Source of the DNA: a bacterium
GTDB taxonomy: Bacteria; Cyanobacteriota; Vampirovibrionia; Gastranaerophilales; Gastranaerophilaceae
Assembly: GCA_017405375.1 (NCBI GenBank)
Contig: JAFRAO010000005.1
Coordinates: 1-64,000 of the forward strand
Direction: 5' to 3'
Length of the DNA stretch: 64,000 bases
How positions within the stretch are numbered: the first letter of the stretch is position 1; every line of letters starts with the position of its first letter. Below are positions 34,450 to 42,650 of this stretch, one piece after another. The notes beneath the pieces are model-generated. The model made no database searches. It worked only from the letters and a program-made list of their open reading frames with translations, and had not been told where the DNA came from. The translations under genes were made by a program, and so were the position numbers.

Positions 34450-35229
34450 TTATGATGCCGCTGCAAATCCTTCTACCAATGATTTTATAATTAAATACCA
34501 CCCGTCAACCATTACAAACATAATTAATTTGAATGGTAATGCTATTGTTGTCGGAGGCAAAAACATCATACCCATTGATACCAATACACTCGATATTACA
34601 ATATCTATTACCAAAAACGGTAAAAATATTACAAAACCGATTTTGAATGCTGTATTCAATTCACTAACAATAAATGACGGAATTAAAACATACGTCGGAA
34701 CATCGTCTGTGTTTTTAGGTTTTTCTATTTTTGCCATTTTTACAAACAATGCCAACTGTTTTTCATCCGTTTGGCTAAACATAAATGCTCTAACCGGTTT
34801 TAACCCTCTTTCTAATGCTACTTGCTGCGTTATTTGATTATTCATATACGGTTGAATAGCTTCATTATTAATTTTATTTATCGTCGGTGCCATTACAAAA
34901 AATGTTAAAATCAATGCTAAACTTATTAAAACCTGATTTGGCGGCAAAGAACCCGCACCCAGAGCATGACGCGTTAAAGATAAGACAATCGCAATTCTGA
35001 CAAACGCCGTAGTCATAATAAAAATGCTCGGTGCAAGTGTCAATACTGTCAACCAAATAAGAATTTGAATTCCATTTGAGAAATCCTGAGGCGTATTTGC
35101 TTGCTGCATCGCAATATTAATATTTGGGAACGACAACGCCGCATTCGCAATAGGTGTAAAAACAAATAACACTGATAGTGTCAAAAACAACCTTTTTAAT
35201 AAATTTCTAATCATACCTTCCCTAATCAT
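34450..35229 (-). CDS. fliP: Flagellar export protein FliP
   Basis: A 259-residue protein with a cleavable signal peptide (LFLTLSVLFVFTPIANA) and four membrane segments. TAFVRIAIVLSLTRHALGAGSLPPNQVL and the C-terminal MGMMFLPPTTIALPFKL are family signatures. Five FliP form the export core with FliQ and FliR. The start may be the ATG at 35229 or a second ATG five codons later; neither has an ideally spaced SD. It is the first gene of the eight-gene minus-strand operon. Confidence 0.96.
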   Translation of the reverse strand: MIREGMIRNLLKRLFLTLSVLFVFTPIANAALSFPNINIAMQQANTPQDFSNGIQILIWLTVLTLAPSIFIMTTAFVRIAIVLSLTRHALGAGSLPPNQVLISLALILTFFVMAPTINKINNEAIQPYMNNQITQQVALERGLKPVRAFMFSQTDEKQLALFVKMAKIEKPKNTDDVPTYVLIPSFIVSELNTAFKIGFVIFLPFLVIDIVISSVLVSMGMMFLPPTTIALPFKLIMFVMVDGWYLIIKSLVEGFAAAS

Positions 35230-35371
35230 TATGTGATAGTTATATAAACAGTTTAAACCATTTAATTATTTTTTTAAAGTAACCATTTACATTTGTAAAG
35301 CAAAAGGCAGTTTTGTACAAAAACCGCCCTTTGTATAATTCTTTATAATATTAATTTTGAGCTATACCACT

Positions 35372-35629
35372 TTATTCAGCAGCATAAACACTAACTTGTT
35401 TTCTATCGCGTCTGTGCGGTTCAAATTTTACAACGCCGTCAATTAATGCAAACAATGTATCATCCTTACCGATACCTACATTGTTACCGGGATGGAATTT
35501 TGTTCCTCTTTGACGAACAATAATATTCCCTGTTTTAACAGCTTCACCGCCGAATTTTTTTACACCTAAACGTTGCGCTTCGGAATCACGACCGTTACGG
35601 GTGGAACCCATACCTTTCTTATGTGCCAT
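35372..35629 (-). CDS. rpmA: 50S ribosomal protein L27
   Basis: An 85-residue basic protein. [18 protein letters not shown] at the start and [22 protein letters not shown] in the middle are the L27 hallmarks. Its N-terminus reaches the ribosomal peptidyl-transferase centre. It begins with the mature AHKKG terminus, without the cleaved extension seen in many Firmicutes. It follows rplU by 48 bases, the usual pair. Confidence 0.98.
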   Translation of the reverse strand: MAHKKGMGSTRNGRDSEAQRLGVKKFGGEAVKTGNIIVRQRGTKFHPGNNVGIGKDDTLFALIDGVVKFEPHRRDRKQVSVYAAE

Positions 35630-35677
35630 TTTATACCTACTTTCTAATTAATTATTACTGTTTTACTTTTCGGTCAA

Positions 35678-36034
35678 TTATGCTTCTGTTTTTTCAGTTG
35701 CTTCTGCTGCTTTTTTAGAAGCTGTTGTTCTGATTTTGTTAATCATAACTCTTGTGTATTCTTGTCTGTGACCGCGTTTTACTCTGTAACCTTTTTTAGG
35801 TCTTTGTTTGTAAACAATAACTTTCTTAGCTTTGTCATGACCTAGGATAACGCCTTCAGCACTTGCATTTTTTACATATGGTTGACCAACTTTTGATTTC
35901 TTACCGTTTACAAGCATTACAACTTTATCAAAAATTATCTTACTGTCTTTTTCTCCTTCAAGCAGTTCAACGTCCACATAACGACCTTCTTCTACTTGAT
36001 ATTGTTTTCCGCCTGTTTCTACAATCGCGTACAT
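35678..36034 (-). CDS. rplU: 50S ribosomal protein L21
   Basis: A 118-residue protein. MYAIVETGGKQYQVEEG and KRPKKGYRVKRGHRQEYT are diagnostic. L21 binds 23S rRNA. The C-terminus has an extra Ala/Lys/Glu-rich tail (TASKKAAEATEKTEA). First gene of the L21-L27 operon. Confidence 0.98.
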   Translation of the reverse strand: MYAIVETGGKQYQVEEGRYVDVELLEGEKDSKIIFDKVVMLVNGKKSKVGQPYVKNASAEGVILGHDKAKKVIVYKQRPKKGYRVKRGHRQEYTRVMINKIRTTASKKAAEATEKTEA

Positions 36035-36057
36035 TTTAAAATCCTTTCTACTTTAGG

Positions 36058-36089
36058 AATCGTAACTCTTTTTGAGTTTTGAAACGATT
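36058..36089 (-). promoter_or_regulatory. L21-leader-like hairpin
   Basis: On the minus strand AATCGT-(5-base bulge)-AACTC-AAAAA-GAGTT-ACGATT folds as a bulged hairpin between a TATAAT box (36100-36105) and rplU. Structured leaders that may autoregulate L21 are known in several phyla, but this one is proposed from position and pairing only. Confidence 0.5.
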
Positions 36090-36167
36090 TGCCTGTCTAA
36101 TTATACTGTTTATTATAATTATTATTGAATGCTAAAATTATACTGTCAAGCATGAAATTAAGATATT

Positions 36168-36800
36168 TTAATGAAATAATCTATGCCAAAAAGATTTTGA
36201 TTTATGTTCCAAGTTTTCAATTCTTTTAGCTAATCGTTTATTATCCTCTAACAGTTGTGCTACTTGACTTGCCAGTATTTCATTATCTTTTTTATATTCT
36301 CCGGTTTTTACTAATTTTTCTGCAAGCTGTGATGTATCAATATGTTTTGTTATATCTTCAGTAATTTTATTTGCAACTGCCTCAGCAAGCATTTGTAACG
36401 TTTGATTAGTAACATCAAGCGTTACATTCCTCATCTGTGGCACCTCAGGTTCATTTTTATTTTCAACATCCGATTGTTCTATTGGAATTATATTGTTTTC
36501 ACATTCACTATTTTCTTCTTGTTCTGACTGTTTCTCTTCTTCCACAGGCGTTTCTTTTGGCGGCGGCAAAACTATTTTATGAATTTTATAACATATTTGT
36601 TCTTTCTCAAAACCTTGTGATTTTAAACTTATACCCTTTTTTATTTTTTGAATTGCAACATCATCAAAAAAAACTACACCGTCTTTCGATTCATAAATAG
36701 GGTCTATTTGCCACTCAGAAATAAAATTTTCCAAAGTTCTTATGTCAATGTAGTAGTTGTCAGCATTTAAATTTTTTATAACATCTTCTTTTTTATACAT
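36168..36800 (-). CDS. MerR-like winged-helix protein with C-terminal coiled coil
   Basis: A 210-residue protein. Residues 1-70 (YIDIRTLENFISEWQIDPIY ... GISLKSQGF, in part) resemble a MerR-type winged-helix domain. A Glu/Gln-rich acidic linker follows (ETPVEEEKQSEQEENSE), then a helical and coiled-coil part (LAEKLVKTGEYKKDNEILA ... LEDNKRLAKRIENLE). It ends in WHRLFH. It may be a DNA-binding protein or a cell-organisation factor. No ligand-binding domain is visible. It follows smpB by 19 bases on the same strand. Confidence 0.6.
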   Translation of the reverse strand: MYKKEDVIKNLNADNYYIDIRTLENFISEWQIDPIYESKDGVVFFDDVAIQKIKKGISLKSQGFEKEQICYKIHKIVLPPPKETPVEEEKQSEQEENSECENNIIPIEQSDVENKNEPEVPQMRNVTLDVTNQTLQMLAEAVANKITEDITKHIDTSQLAEKLVKTGEYKKDNEILASQVAQLLEDNKRLAKRIENLEHKSKSFWHRLFH

Positions 36801-36819
36801 TTATATTACAACCCATATT

Positions 36820-37269
36820 TTAATAATTTTTCATCTGTCTTTGAATATCTCTGTTTTGAGTTTTTTTAACCATATCTGCACGTTTATCGTAAAGTTTTTT
36901 ACCTTTTGCCAAGCCTATTTCAAGTTTGGCATAGCCGCGAGTTAAAAATAACTCCAACGGAACAATCGTGTAACCGTCTTTTTTTATTTTTCCTTCCATC
37001 TTTAATATTTCTTTTTTGTTTAAAAGAAGTTTTCTTACTCTTTCAGGTTCATGGTTATATCTGTTGCCCTGTTCATACTTAGAAATATGACAACCATACA
37101 AGAAAATTTCACCATCTTCAATTTTTGCAAAACTGTCTTTTAAATTGACTGAACCGGCTCTTATAGATTTTATTTCTGTCCCGACAAGAACCATGCCTGC
37201 AATATATTTATCAAAAATGTGAAAATCATGAAATGCTTTTCTGTTTGTTGTGATAACTTTCTTGTCCAT
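36820..37269 (-). CDS. smpB: SsrA-binding protein SmpB
   Basis: A 149-residue protein that binds tmRNA and delivers it to stalled ribosomes. NRKAFHDFHIFDKYIAGMVL, GTEIKSIRAG and the basic C-terminus (KGKKLYDKRADMVKKTQNRD) are typical. The start is the ATG at 37269, not the further upstream candidate at 37287. No tmRNA gene was recognised within the window. The phage-like cluster begins 40 bases upstream of its start codon. Confidence 0.97.
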   Translation of the reverse strand: MDKKVITTNRKAFHDFHIFDKYIAGMVLVGTEIKSIRAGSVNLKDSFAKIEDGEIFLYGCHISKYEQGNRYNHEPERVRKLLLNKKEILKMEGKIKKDGYTIVPLELFLTRGYAKLEIGLAKGKKLYDKRADMVKKTQNRDIQRQMKNY

Positions 37270-37275
37270 AAATAG

Positions 37276-37281
37276 ATTATA
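37276..37281 (-). promoter_or_regulatory. -10 box six bases before the smpB ATG
   Basis: TATAAT on the minus strand, then CTATTT, then ATG. There is no SD, so the transcript is probably leaderless. Confidence 0.6.
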
Positions 37282-37308
37282 AACCAAAATGAGGAATTTG
37301 TGAAATAT

Positions 37309-37539
37309 TTATTTTACGGCAATTATACACTCGTAAATTCTATCGATTTTTTCTTTCATATCACCAACTTGTTCTTTCAAATCGCAAACACTGTTTAATG
37401 TCGCAAATTTGTTTTCCACATCTTCAATAATTTCTCTATGTTTTTTCTCTAATTGCTCCGGAGTAACTACTATCCGCTGTTGAATTAAATACATAACAAC
37501 AACGATAATTATCGGAGAATACTGTAAAAAATGATTCAT
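37309..37539 (-). CDS. Holin-like small membrane protein
   Basis: A 76-residue protein with one N-terminal membrane helix (SPIIIVVVMYLIQQ) and a coiled-coil tail (LEKKHREIIEDVENKF ... DLKEQVGDMKEKI). The layout matches XhlA-type or haemolysin-like holin partners. AAAGGGAAAAA precedes the ATG. It is the last gene of the phage-like cluster, 70 bases after the large terminase. In a lysis pair it would act with the endolysin at 46962-47462. Confidence 0.55.
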   Translation of the reverse strand: MNHFLQYSPIIIVVVMYLIQQRIVVTPEQLEKKHREIIEDVENKFATLNSVCDLKEQVGDMKEKIDRIYECIIAVK

Positions 37540-37609
37540 TTTTTCCCTTTCTTTTTTGTTTTATTTCAATTATCTTTTAGTTCTTACTATACTTTTTGTT
37601 TGTATTAAC

Positions 37610-38908
37610 CTATAAACTTATTGGCCAATAGTAATCCACCAAATACGACGCTGCATCTAGAGGGTGCATTAAAAACTTTTTTTCTTTCGATTGTTTTATT
37701 TGCTGGAAACTCGGTATATCTATTCTCGATGAACCTTCTATGTATTTCAAGTTATAAATATTGTACAAAAGTTTTTCACATTTTGGAGAAACAAAAAGCC
37801 CTATTTCACCGTCTGCTCTGTGAATTTTACTGTTAAACGCCATTATCCTGTTCTTTATCGGCGGATTAAAAGGTTTTATCCTGATTTCAACATCATATCC
37901 ATACTCTATAAATTTTTTCTTCATTATAACGTAATTTGTATATTCGCTTGTGCAGCTTCTGTTATCGCCTGATGCATCACCGTTTATTATTAATTTTCCT
38001 CTGTGATTCGGGTAACGTCTGAAAACTTCATCACAAGCCTTTGATGTTGTCGTGTTTTCCATCGCTATTTCGTCAAAATAAAAAACCTTATCATCAGTTT
38101 TGTGAGCAATTTCCCAACACATAGGATCAACATTAAAATCACAAGTTATATACATGTCCAATTCAGGCTGATATTTTATATCGGCGATGTTTTTATTCGT
38201 AAAATCCTTTACCACAAGACCTGATGTGTAATGTCCGCTTTCTGCAAGAACGCAAATTCTGTAATACTCTTCATCATAAAGTTTTTTTAATTCATCACAA
38301 AAACCTTCGGGTAAAAATATATTTTGTGTTGTAGGAGCTGTTATAAGACGATAATTTGCAAGCGGATTTTCTATAAAAGTCTTATAAATCCAACCTCTTT
38401 CCATTTCAGGATTTGTGTGTCCAAAAATTCTGTATTGAAAATTTTTCCATTCTTCTCGTCTTTTTTGGCGCATTCTCGATAAAAGCATTTTAAAAGTTTC
38501 ATACGGAACTTCCGACATCTCTTCTATCTCTACAAAACCTAAATTTAGTGATTTTAATTGATTTGGCTCGTCAAAATGTTTAAATAATATCTCTGATTTG
38601 TTTTTGAAAGTTAATGTTTGCAAAGAGGCAGACCATTCGTAATCTTTGCCCTCAATAAATCCCATATTATCCAAATGTTCAAAATACTGTTTTAGAGTTG
38701 TATCTCTGACTAATGTATATGTTTTTGCACCCACAAGTCCTCGTATTCCGGGATATTTTAAACATAATAAAATACCCAATAACGAACCGCAAAAAGTTTT
38801 TCCGCTGCCATAACCGCCTTGATAAACAGCTACATCAATCGAATAATCATGCGGAATTTCTAAAAACTCCCTTTGCGCATCTAACAGACGGTATGTAATT
38901 TTATTCAT
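37610..38908 (-). CDS. Phage terminase large subunit
   Basis: A 432-residue packaging motor and nuclease. The ATPase half has Walker A GGYGSGKT (31-38) and Walker B GFVEIEEMSE (about 123-132), with the coupling segment FGHTNPE. The nuclease half has acidic sites in TCDFNVDPMCW and NGDASGDNRS. It resembles PBSX/Terminase_3-type enzymes. AGGAG precedes the ATG. Length is normal for a complete enzyme, so packaging could work. Confidence 0.92.
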   Translation of the reverse strand: MNKITYRLLDAQREFLEIPHDYSIDVAVYQGGYGSGKTFCGSLLGILLCLKYPGIRGLVGAKTYTLVRDTTLKQYFEHLDNMGFIEGKDYEWSASLQTLTFKNKSEILFKHFDEPNQLKSLNLGFVEIEEMSEVPYETFKMLLSRMRQKRREEWKNFQYRIFGHTNPEMERGWIYKTFIENPLANYRLITAPTTQNIFLPEGFCDELKKLYDEEYYRICVLAESGHYTSGLVVKDFTNKNIADIKYQPELDMYITCDFNVDPMCWEIAHKTDDKVFYFDEIAMENTTTSKACDEVFRRYPNHRGKLIINGDASGDNRSCTSEYTNYVIMKKKFIEYGYDVEIRIKPFNPPIKNRIMAFNSKIHRADGEIGLFVSPKCEKLLYNIYNLKYIEGSSRIDIPSFQQIKQSKEKKFLMHPLDAASYLVDYYWPISL

Positions 38909-38943
38909 AATTTATATTCTCCTAAATTTTTTTACAAATAAAA

Positions 38944-38965
38944 AAGAGGGATATATATCCCTCTT
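38944..38965 (-). terminator. Intrinsic terminator after the portal gene
   Basis: On the minus strand AAGAGGGA-TATATA-TCCCTCTT is followed by TTTTTATTT. It lies between portal and large terminase, so terminase would be reduced or need its own promoter. Confidence 0.85.
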
Positions 38966-38986
38966 AAAGTGGTGGTAAAAGTAATG

Positions 38987-40669
38987 TTATGAAAAGTTGT
39001 TTTTATCGGTTATTTGTAAATTATCTTTAGATTGTAAAAAATTGTTTGTATTTTCTATACCAAATTGTTCTAATGCAAACTTGAAGCATTCTAACCAATC
39101 AATTTGCTGATTTATCTCAGGAACTTCGGCAAACGATTTTACAATATCAAACAATTCTTTTGTTCGATTTTTTCTTTCAAATATTGCCTTTCTATCCCCG
39201 TATCTGTAAGTATAATTAGAATTTCTGATATTATCGTCTATTTCTAAAAATAACGTTTTACCATGATCTTTTATACAAATCGTTTCTTTCCCAAACTTAA
39301 AATTAGATATAATTTCTGCTGTTTTTTCTACCATTGGAATTATTAACTTCCTGCTTATTGCATCAAGTATCATGTTTAATCTCGCAGTTTGACCTGACAT
39401 TGAATATGTTAATTCAGTTGCAGTTCTGGCTTGATTTTGAATATTTCCGGTCATATTTTTGAATATACCTGTTGCACTCTCAATGGTTGTTTTAAAATAA
39501 TTTAAGAAATCCCATCCGTGCAAAGCATTATTAAAATTCAACGGAGTAGGAGCTTGCGGCATTAAAGATGCATCATATTCTATGATTTTTCCGGGTTTTA
39601 CTACTTGTTCACCCTTAAAACATCCTTTCGGTGCAAGATACGGCGGATTCATCATTAAAGACAACGCATCTAATTGCTTGTTTAATATAGTAGATGATAT
39701 ATTGTTCAAAATTATTGCAACTTTTAAAGGTGATATGCCGCGTTCTGTATCAGGATTTTTTATTACGTTTGCATATATAAAAGGATTTGTTACAAAAGGA
39801 TTATCTTCCATTCTGATAATTTCTTTTCTGCCTGCAACTACTATTAATTGATTTTTAAGTATTTCTCCGTTATCAAGCTCTATATCACCCCAATATTCAA
39901 GAATTTCTATTTTATTCCCGCTCACAGATTTATCACCGGATGAGTTTTTATTATGTTTATTCGTTAACAGATGTTTTAAATTTTCTATTTTTTCTTCCGT
40001 CAAAAGATTATTTGCCTTATCAGCAATTACATCATGTATAGTTGAATATATACGATAAATTTTCGGACACGAATCCCAATTTTCCATATTATTTTTATCA
40101 AAAACAAAATCTTCCGATTTTATAAATTTTATTTTTGCGTTATCATAAACAATTTGCTCTTCAACAATAAAACCTGTTTCTGTGGGATTAACCAACTGTT
40201 CTTCTATTGTTTGCGGACGTCTTACAACTCTTGTTTGAGTTTTCCACCCTACAAATATAGTGCTTTCACCCGTTTCAACAATCGAATCAATCATTTTTTC
40301 CATTTCTTCTTCAAGTTTCATTTTTTCAAATGTATCGACCAACATTGCCTTTTGACGATTTGCAAACATTTGAGATTGCGGTGTATTTCCTGTTACATCA
40401 AACATTGAATCCGGATGAGAATATAAATTTTCGCTTATATGCGCTTTTAATGTTTGCGCAAGCTCGTATATATCCGGTAATTGAACTTTTATATTCCATT
40501 CATTTACTCTCGGTATATCCGTATTGTAAATAGCATTTTTTATTAAGTTTATATCTTCTATTTGACCTCTTCTGGAAGTTTCCATTTTTTCATATTTTTC
40601 TGTTACAGAATGTATTAAAAATAATAATTCCTCTTTATTGTCTTTTTTCCTATCTTTAATATTATTCAT
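38987..40669 (-). CDS. Phage portal protein
   Basis: A 560-residue protein. The N-terminal helical part, the crown and the C-terminal ATGIFKNMTGNIQNQARTATE-type segment resemble portals of short-tailed phages (P22-type head-to-tail connectors). The portal forms the dodecameric DNA gate at one capsid vertex. It is complete in length, lies 30 bases after the GNAT gene, and is followed by the terminator at 38944-38965. Confidence 0.85.
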   Translation of the reverse strand: MNNIKDRKKDNKEELLFLIHSVTEKYEKMETSRRGQIEDINLIKNAIYNTDIPRVNEWNIKVQLPDIYELAQTLKAHISENLYSHPDSMFDVTGNTPQSQMFANRQKAMLVDTFEKMKLEEEMEKMIDSIVETGESTIFVGWKTQTRVVRRPQTIEEQLVNPTETGFIVEEQIVYDNAKIKFIKSEDFVFDKNNMENWDSCPKIYRIYSTIHDVIADKANNLLTEEKIENLKHLLTNKHNKNSSGDKSVSGNKIEILEYWGDIELDNGEILKNQLIVVAGRKEIIRMEDNPFVTNPFIYANVIKNPDTERGISPLKVAIILNNISSTILNKQLDALSLMMNPPYLAPKGCFKGEQVVKPGKIIEYDASLMPQAPTPLNFNNALHGWDFLNYFKTTIESATGIFKNMTGNIQNQARTATELTYSMSGQTARLNMILDAISRKLIIPMVEKTAEIISNFKFGKETICIKDHGKTLFLEIDDNIRNSNYTYRYGDRKAIFERKNRTKELFDIVKSFAEVPEINQQIDWLECFKFALEQFGIENTNNFLQSKDNLQITDKNNFS

Positions 40670-40699
40670 AAATATTCCTTTCCTTGTTTAAAATGTTTA

Positions 40700-41215
40700 T
40701 TATTTGTTCAAAATCGAATATATTTTTACATCTTGTAATTTTCCGTTTTTCATTGTTTCTGCTTTTAATTCAGCTTCTAATGACATCCCTGCTGATTTTA
40801 ATATTGAAAATGCCCTGAAATTTTCACTATAAACTATCGCTTTAAGTTTTTTTAATTTTAATTTCTTAAAACAATATTTTATAAACTTTTTAGCAGCCAG
40901 TCCTGTAAAATGCCCCCAATACTCTTTCTTGAAACAAGTCGTAATCTCGGCAGAATGAATATTTTTATCAGAACCAATGATATTTTCCAAAAAAACAAAG
41001 CCTGCAAATTTATTATCTTTTAATATTACCCAGAAAAACGGAGTGTTACGTTCTATCGTATTTATCACAACATCTAACAATGATTTTTCCTTTACAAAAT
41101 CATCATTTAAATATCTGTTATATTTTTGATACAATCTAAAAACGTCTTCTATAAACGTAATATTCTTAAATTGTTTATTAATTCTGTCTATTTTTAATTT
41201 TACAAATTTTATCAT
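40700..41215 (-). CDS. GNAT-family N-acetyltransferase inside the phage cluster
   Basis: A 171-residue protein. FFWVILKDNKFAGFVFLENI, a weak acetyl-CoA segment GHFTGLAAKKFIKYCF, and AIVYSENFRAFSILKSAGMSLE form the GNAT fold pattern. GNAT genes occur in phage structural modules, but their targets are mostly unknown. It diverges from the plus-strand membrane gene with 56 bases between them, and precedes the portal gene. Confidence 0.8.
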   Translation of the reverse strand: MIKFVKLKIDRINKQFKNITFIEDVFRLYQKYNRYLNDDFVKEKSLLDVVINTIERNTPFFWVILKDNKFAGFVFLENIIGSDKNIHSAEITTCFKKEYWGHFTGLAAKKFIKYCFKKLKLKKLKAIVYSENFRAFSILKSAGMSLEAELKAETMKNGKLQDVKIYSILNK

Positions 41216-41232
41216 ATTGACTTTTTCCCTTT

Positions 41233-41245
41233 ATATTAGTAATAT
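41233..41245. promoter_or_regulatory. 13-bp palindrome between divergent phage genes
   Basis: ATATTA-G-TAATAT is symmetric around one base. It lies between the GNAT start (41215) and the membrane-protein start (41272). Candidate operator; low-complexity AT content makes chance likely. Confidence 0.35.
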
Positions 41246-41271
41246 GTTACGAGGTATAGGAAGTGAAATTT

Positions 41272-41733
41272 ATGAATAACGACAATTTAATATTTGAACA
41301 ATACAAACTTTATACAAATCAAAAAGAAAATTTCGTAAACAGAAATTTTGAAACAAACAGATTTTATGCATGTTTCAATGTTCTGTTATTAATTCTTGTT
41401 TTTATTACTCAAGATATAAAAATGTATGCTGTTTCAGCATCTTGTTTATTATGTATTACAGGTTTTATCAGTTGTATATTATGGTGGATTAACATTGATT
41501 CTTACAACTTTTTAATCGGAATTAAATATGCCAAAGTAATTGAAGAATTAGAAAAACAACTTCCCGTTAATCCTTATACAATGGAACACACAGAAATAAC
41601 AAATTACAGATGCAATAAAAAAGGTATTTTCTTTAATGATGTTCAAAAAATATTTGCTATTGTCTTAATATTAGCTTTCTTTATTTGCCTTTTAATTAAT
41701 TTGACACCGCTATTTATTAAACCACAGCTTTAA
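41272..41733 (+). CDS. RipA-like membrane protein, only plus-strand gene in the phage cluster
   Basis: A 153-residue protein. The start EQYKLYTNQKENFVNRNFETNRF is followed by two close hydrophobic helices (FNVLLLILVFI; VSASCLLCITGFISCILWW), a cytosolic middle (SYNFLIGIKYAKVIEELEKQ) and a C-terminal helix. This resembles the RipA family of octameric membrane proteins as I recall it. AGGAAG nine bases before ATG 41272 sets the start. Opposite orientation suggests an accessory gene expressed separately. A role in phage exclusion is speculation. It overlaps the convergent neighbour by 17 bases. Confidence 0.65.
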   Translation: MNNDNLIFEQYKLYTNQKENFVNRNFETNRFYACFNVLLLILVFITQDIKMYAVSASCLLCITGFISCILWWINIDSYNFLIGIKYAKVIEELEKQLPVNPYTMEHTEITNYRCNKKGIFFNDVQKIFAIVLILAFFICLLINLTPLFIKPQL

Positions 41734-41974
41734 TTTGCGTATATTCAAATTTTACAAACGAATTTTCGGTAGAAAATATATCTGTTTCACCTTTTAACAA
41801 TTTTTCTCTTGATACATCGTCCAATCCGAGCAAGGCTTCTGCCTGCAATCCGTTTATATAACTCATTGTATTATTATCCTTATTATATTTTTTGAAAATT
41901 GTTTCCTTTGAAAATAATTTGCCTTTCGGAACTTGTTTTATATCATTTATTCGCTTTAAAAAAATATTCTCCAT
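41717..41974 (-). CDS. Small phage protein of unknown function, possibly joined to the upstream ORF by slippage
   Basis: An 85-residue protein from ATG 41974 (or TTG 41986, four codons earlier). It is lysine-rich at the start and contains MSYINGLQAEALLGLDDVSREKLLKG. The ATG lies at the end of an A10 run within the 47-residue ORF at 41943-42086, in another frame, and no SD precedes it. One base of slippage in the run would fuse the two into a protein of about 122 residues. Confidence 0.55.
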   Translation of the reverse strand: MENIFLKRINDIKQVPKGKLFSKETIFKKYNKDNNTMSYINGLQAEALLGLDDVSREKLLKGETDIFSTENSFVKFEYTQIKAVV

Positions 41975-42086
41975 TTTTTTTTTCAAAAAGATTTTTTATT
42001 TCTTCTTTCATTTTTATTTTTATTAATTCATCTATACTCTTTCCGGTTAAAAGAGCATCTTCTACTATTTTCTTTCGCTTATCCAT
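41943..42086 (-). CDS. 47-aa small ORF with strong SD, overlapping the next gene
   Basis: MDKRKKIVEDALLTG begins the ORF, and AAGGAG seven bases before the ATG makes translation likely. It starts 11 bases after the small terminase stop and reads through helical KEEIKNLFEKK into the A10 run at 41974-41983. The normal frame ends 31 bases after the run (TGA at 41943-41945). It may be the N-terminal part of the following ORF. Confidence 0.6.
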   Translation of the reverse strand: MDKRKKIVEDALLTGKSIDELIKIKMKEEIKNLFEKKNGEYFFKANK

Positions 42087-42096
42087 AAATATCTCC

Positions 42097-42522
42097 TTAT
42101 ATTTTTTTATCGTTTAAATTACTTATTGTAATGATTTTTGCTTCCAACGGTGAAGAGTCTTCTCTTGAAAATAAATATTTGCAAAGACTGTCAAGAGCTT
42201 TCAGAGCTGCTGATGTATCTCTTAATTTCTTTTTGCCTGTTATATTGCCTTCTTTATCCAAAATATCCTCTTCTTCCAAAGAAAATTCTGCAATTTGTAA
42301 TAATTTCTTTATTACATAACCTTTTTGTATTCTTAAAGAACGAATTTGTTTGTATAGCTGTTTATTTAATTCTTTAATAACGTCTTCATCAGAAAGTAGT
42401 TTATCTGCAACGGATTTTAAGTCTGATGATTTATATCCCGCTTTTTTTGCTGCTGTTTCTCCGTCAAGACTTTTTAAATATTCATATACAAATTTTTTCT
42501 GTTGTTGTGTGATTTTATCCAT
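42097..42522 (-). CDS. Phage terminase small subunit
   Basis: A 141-residue DNA-recognition subunit. TQQQKKFVYEYLKSLDGETAAKKAGYK is the typical N-terminal helix-turn-helix of Terminase_2/XtmA-type small subunits. A central helical oligomerisation part (VIKELNKQLYKQIRSLRIQK) follows, and RDTSAALKALDSLCKYLF near the end is also typical. It is unusual in being separated from the large subunit by the portal and GNAT genes. Confidence 0.88.
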   Translation of the reverse strand: MDKITQQQKKFVYEYLKSLDGETAAKKAGYKSSDLKSVADKLLSDEDVIKELNKQLYKQIRSLRIQKGYVIKKLLQIAEFSLEEEDILDKEGNITGKKKLRDTSAALKALDSLCKYLFSREDSSPLEAKIITISNLNDKKI

Positions 42523-42617
42523 ATTGTTAAGAACTCGTAATATATTTGCCTTTTCTATTCATATAGTTTAAAATTCATATTTGTTATTTATATTTCGGCT
42601 AGTGTAAAATCTTATTT

Positions 42618-42643
42618 ATAGGCAAAGCATTCTGTTTTGCCTA
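42618..42643 (-). terminator. Terminator-like hairpin after the adaptor gene
   Basis: ATAGGCAAA pairs with TTTTGCCTAT around a short loop, eight bases past the stop of the 213-aa gene. The T tract on the minus strand is weak. Confidence 0.55.
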
Positions 42644-42650
42644 TTTTATT

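Noticed and set aside
32272-35229. Virulence-type III secretion export genes
   Set aside because: The gene set and order (fliPQR-flhB-flhA with PilZ) and lengths fit the flagellar system; no injectisome needle or secretin gene is present.
36820-37309. tmRNA (ssrA) integration site next to smpB
   Set aside because: No tmRNA tag or tRNA-like ends could be found on either strand near smpB.
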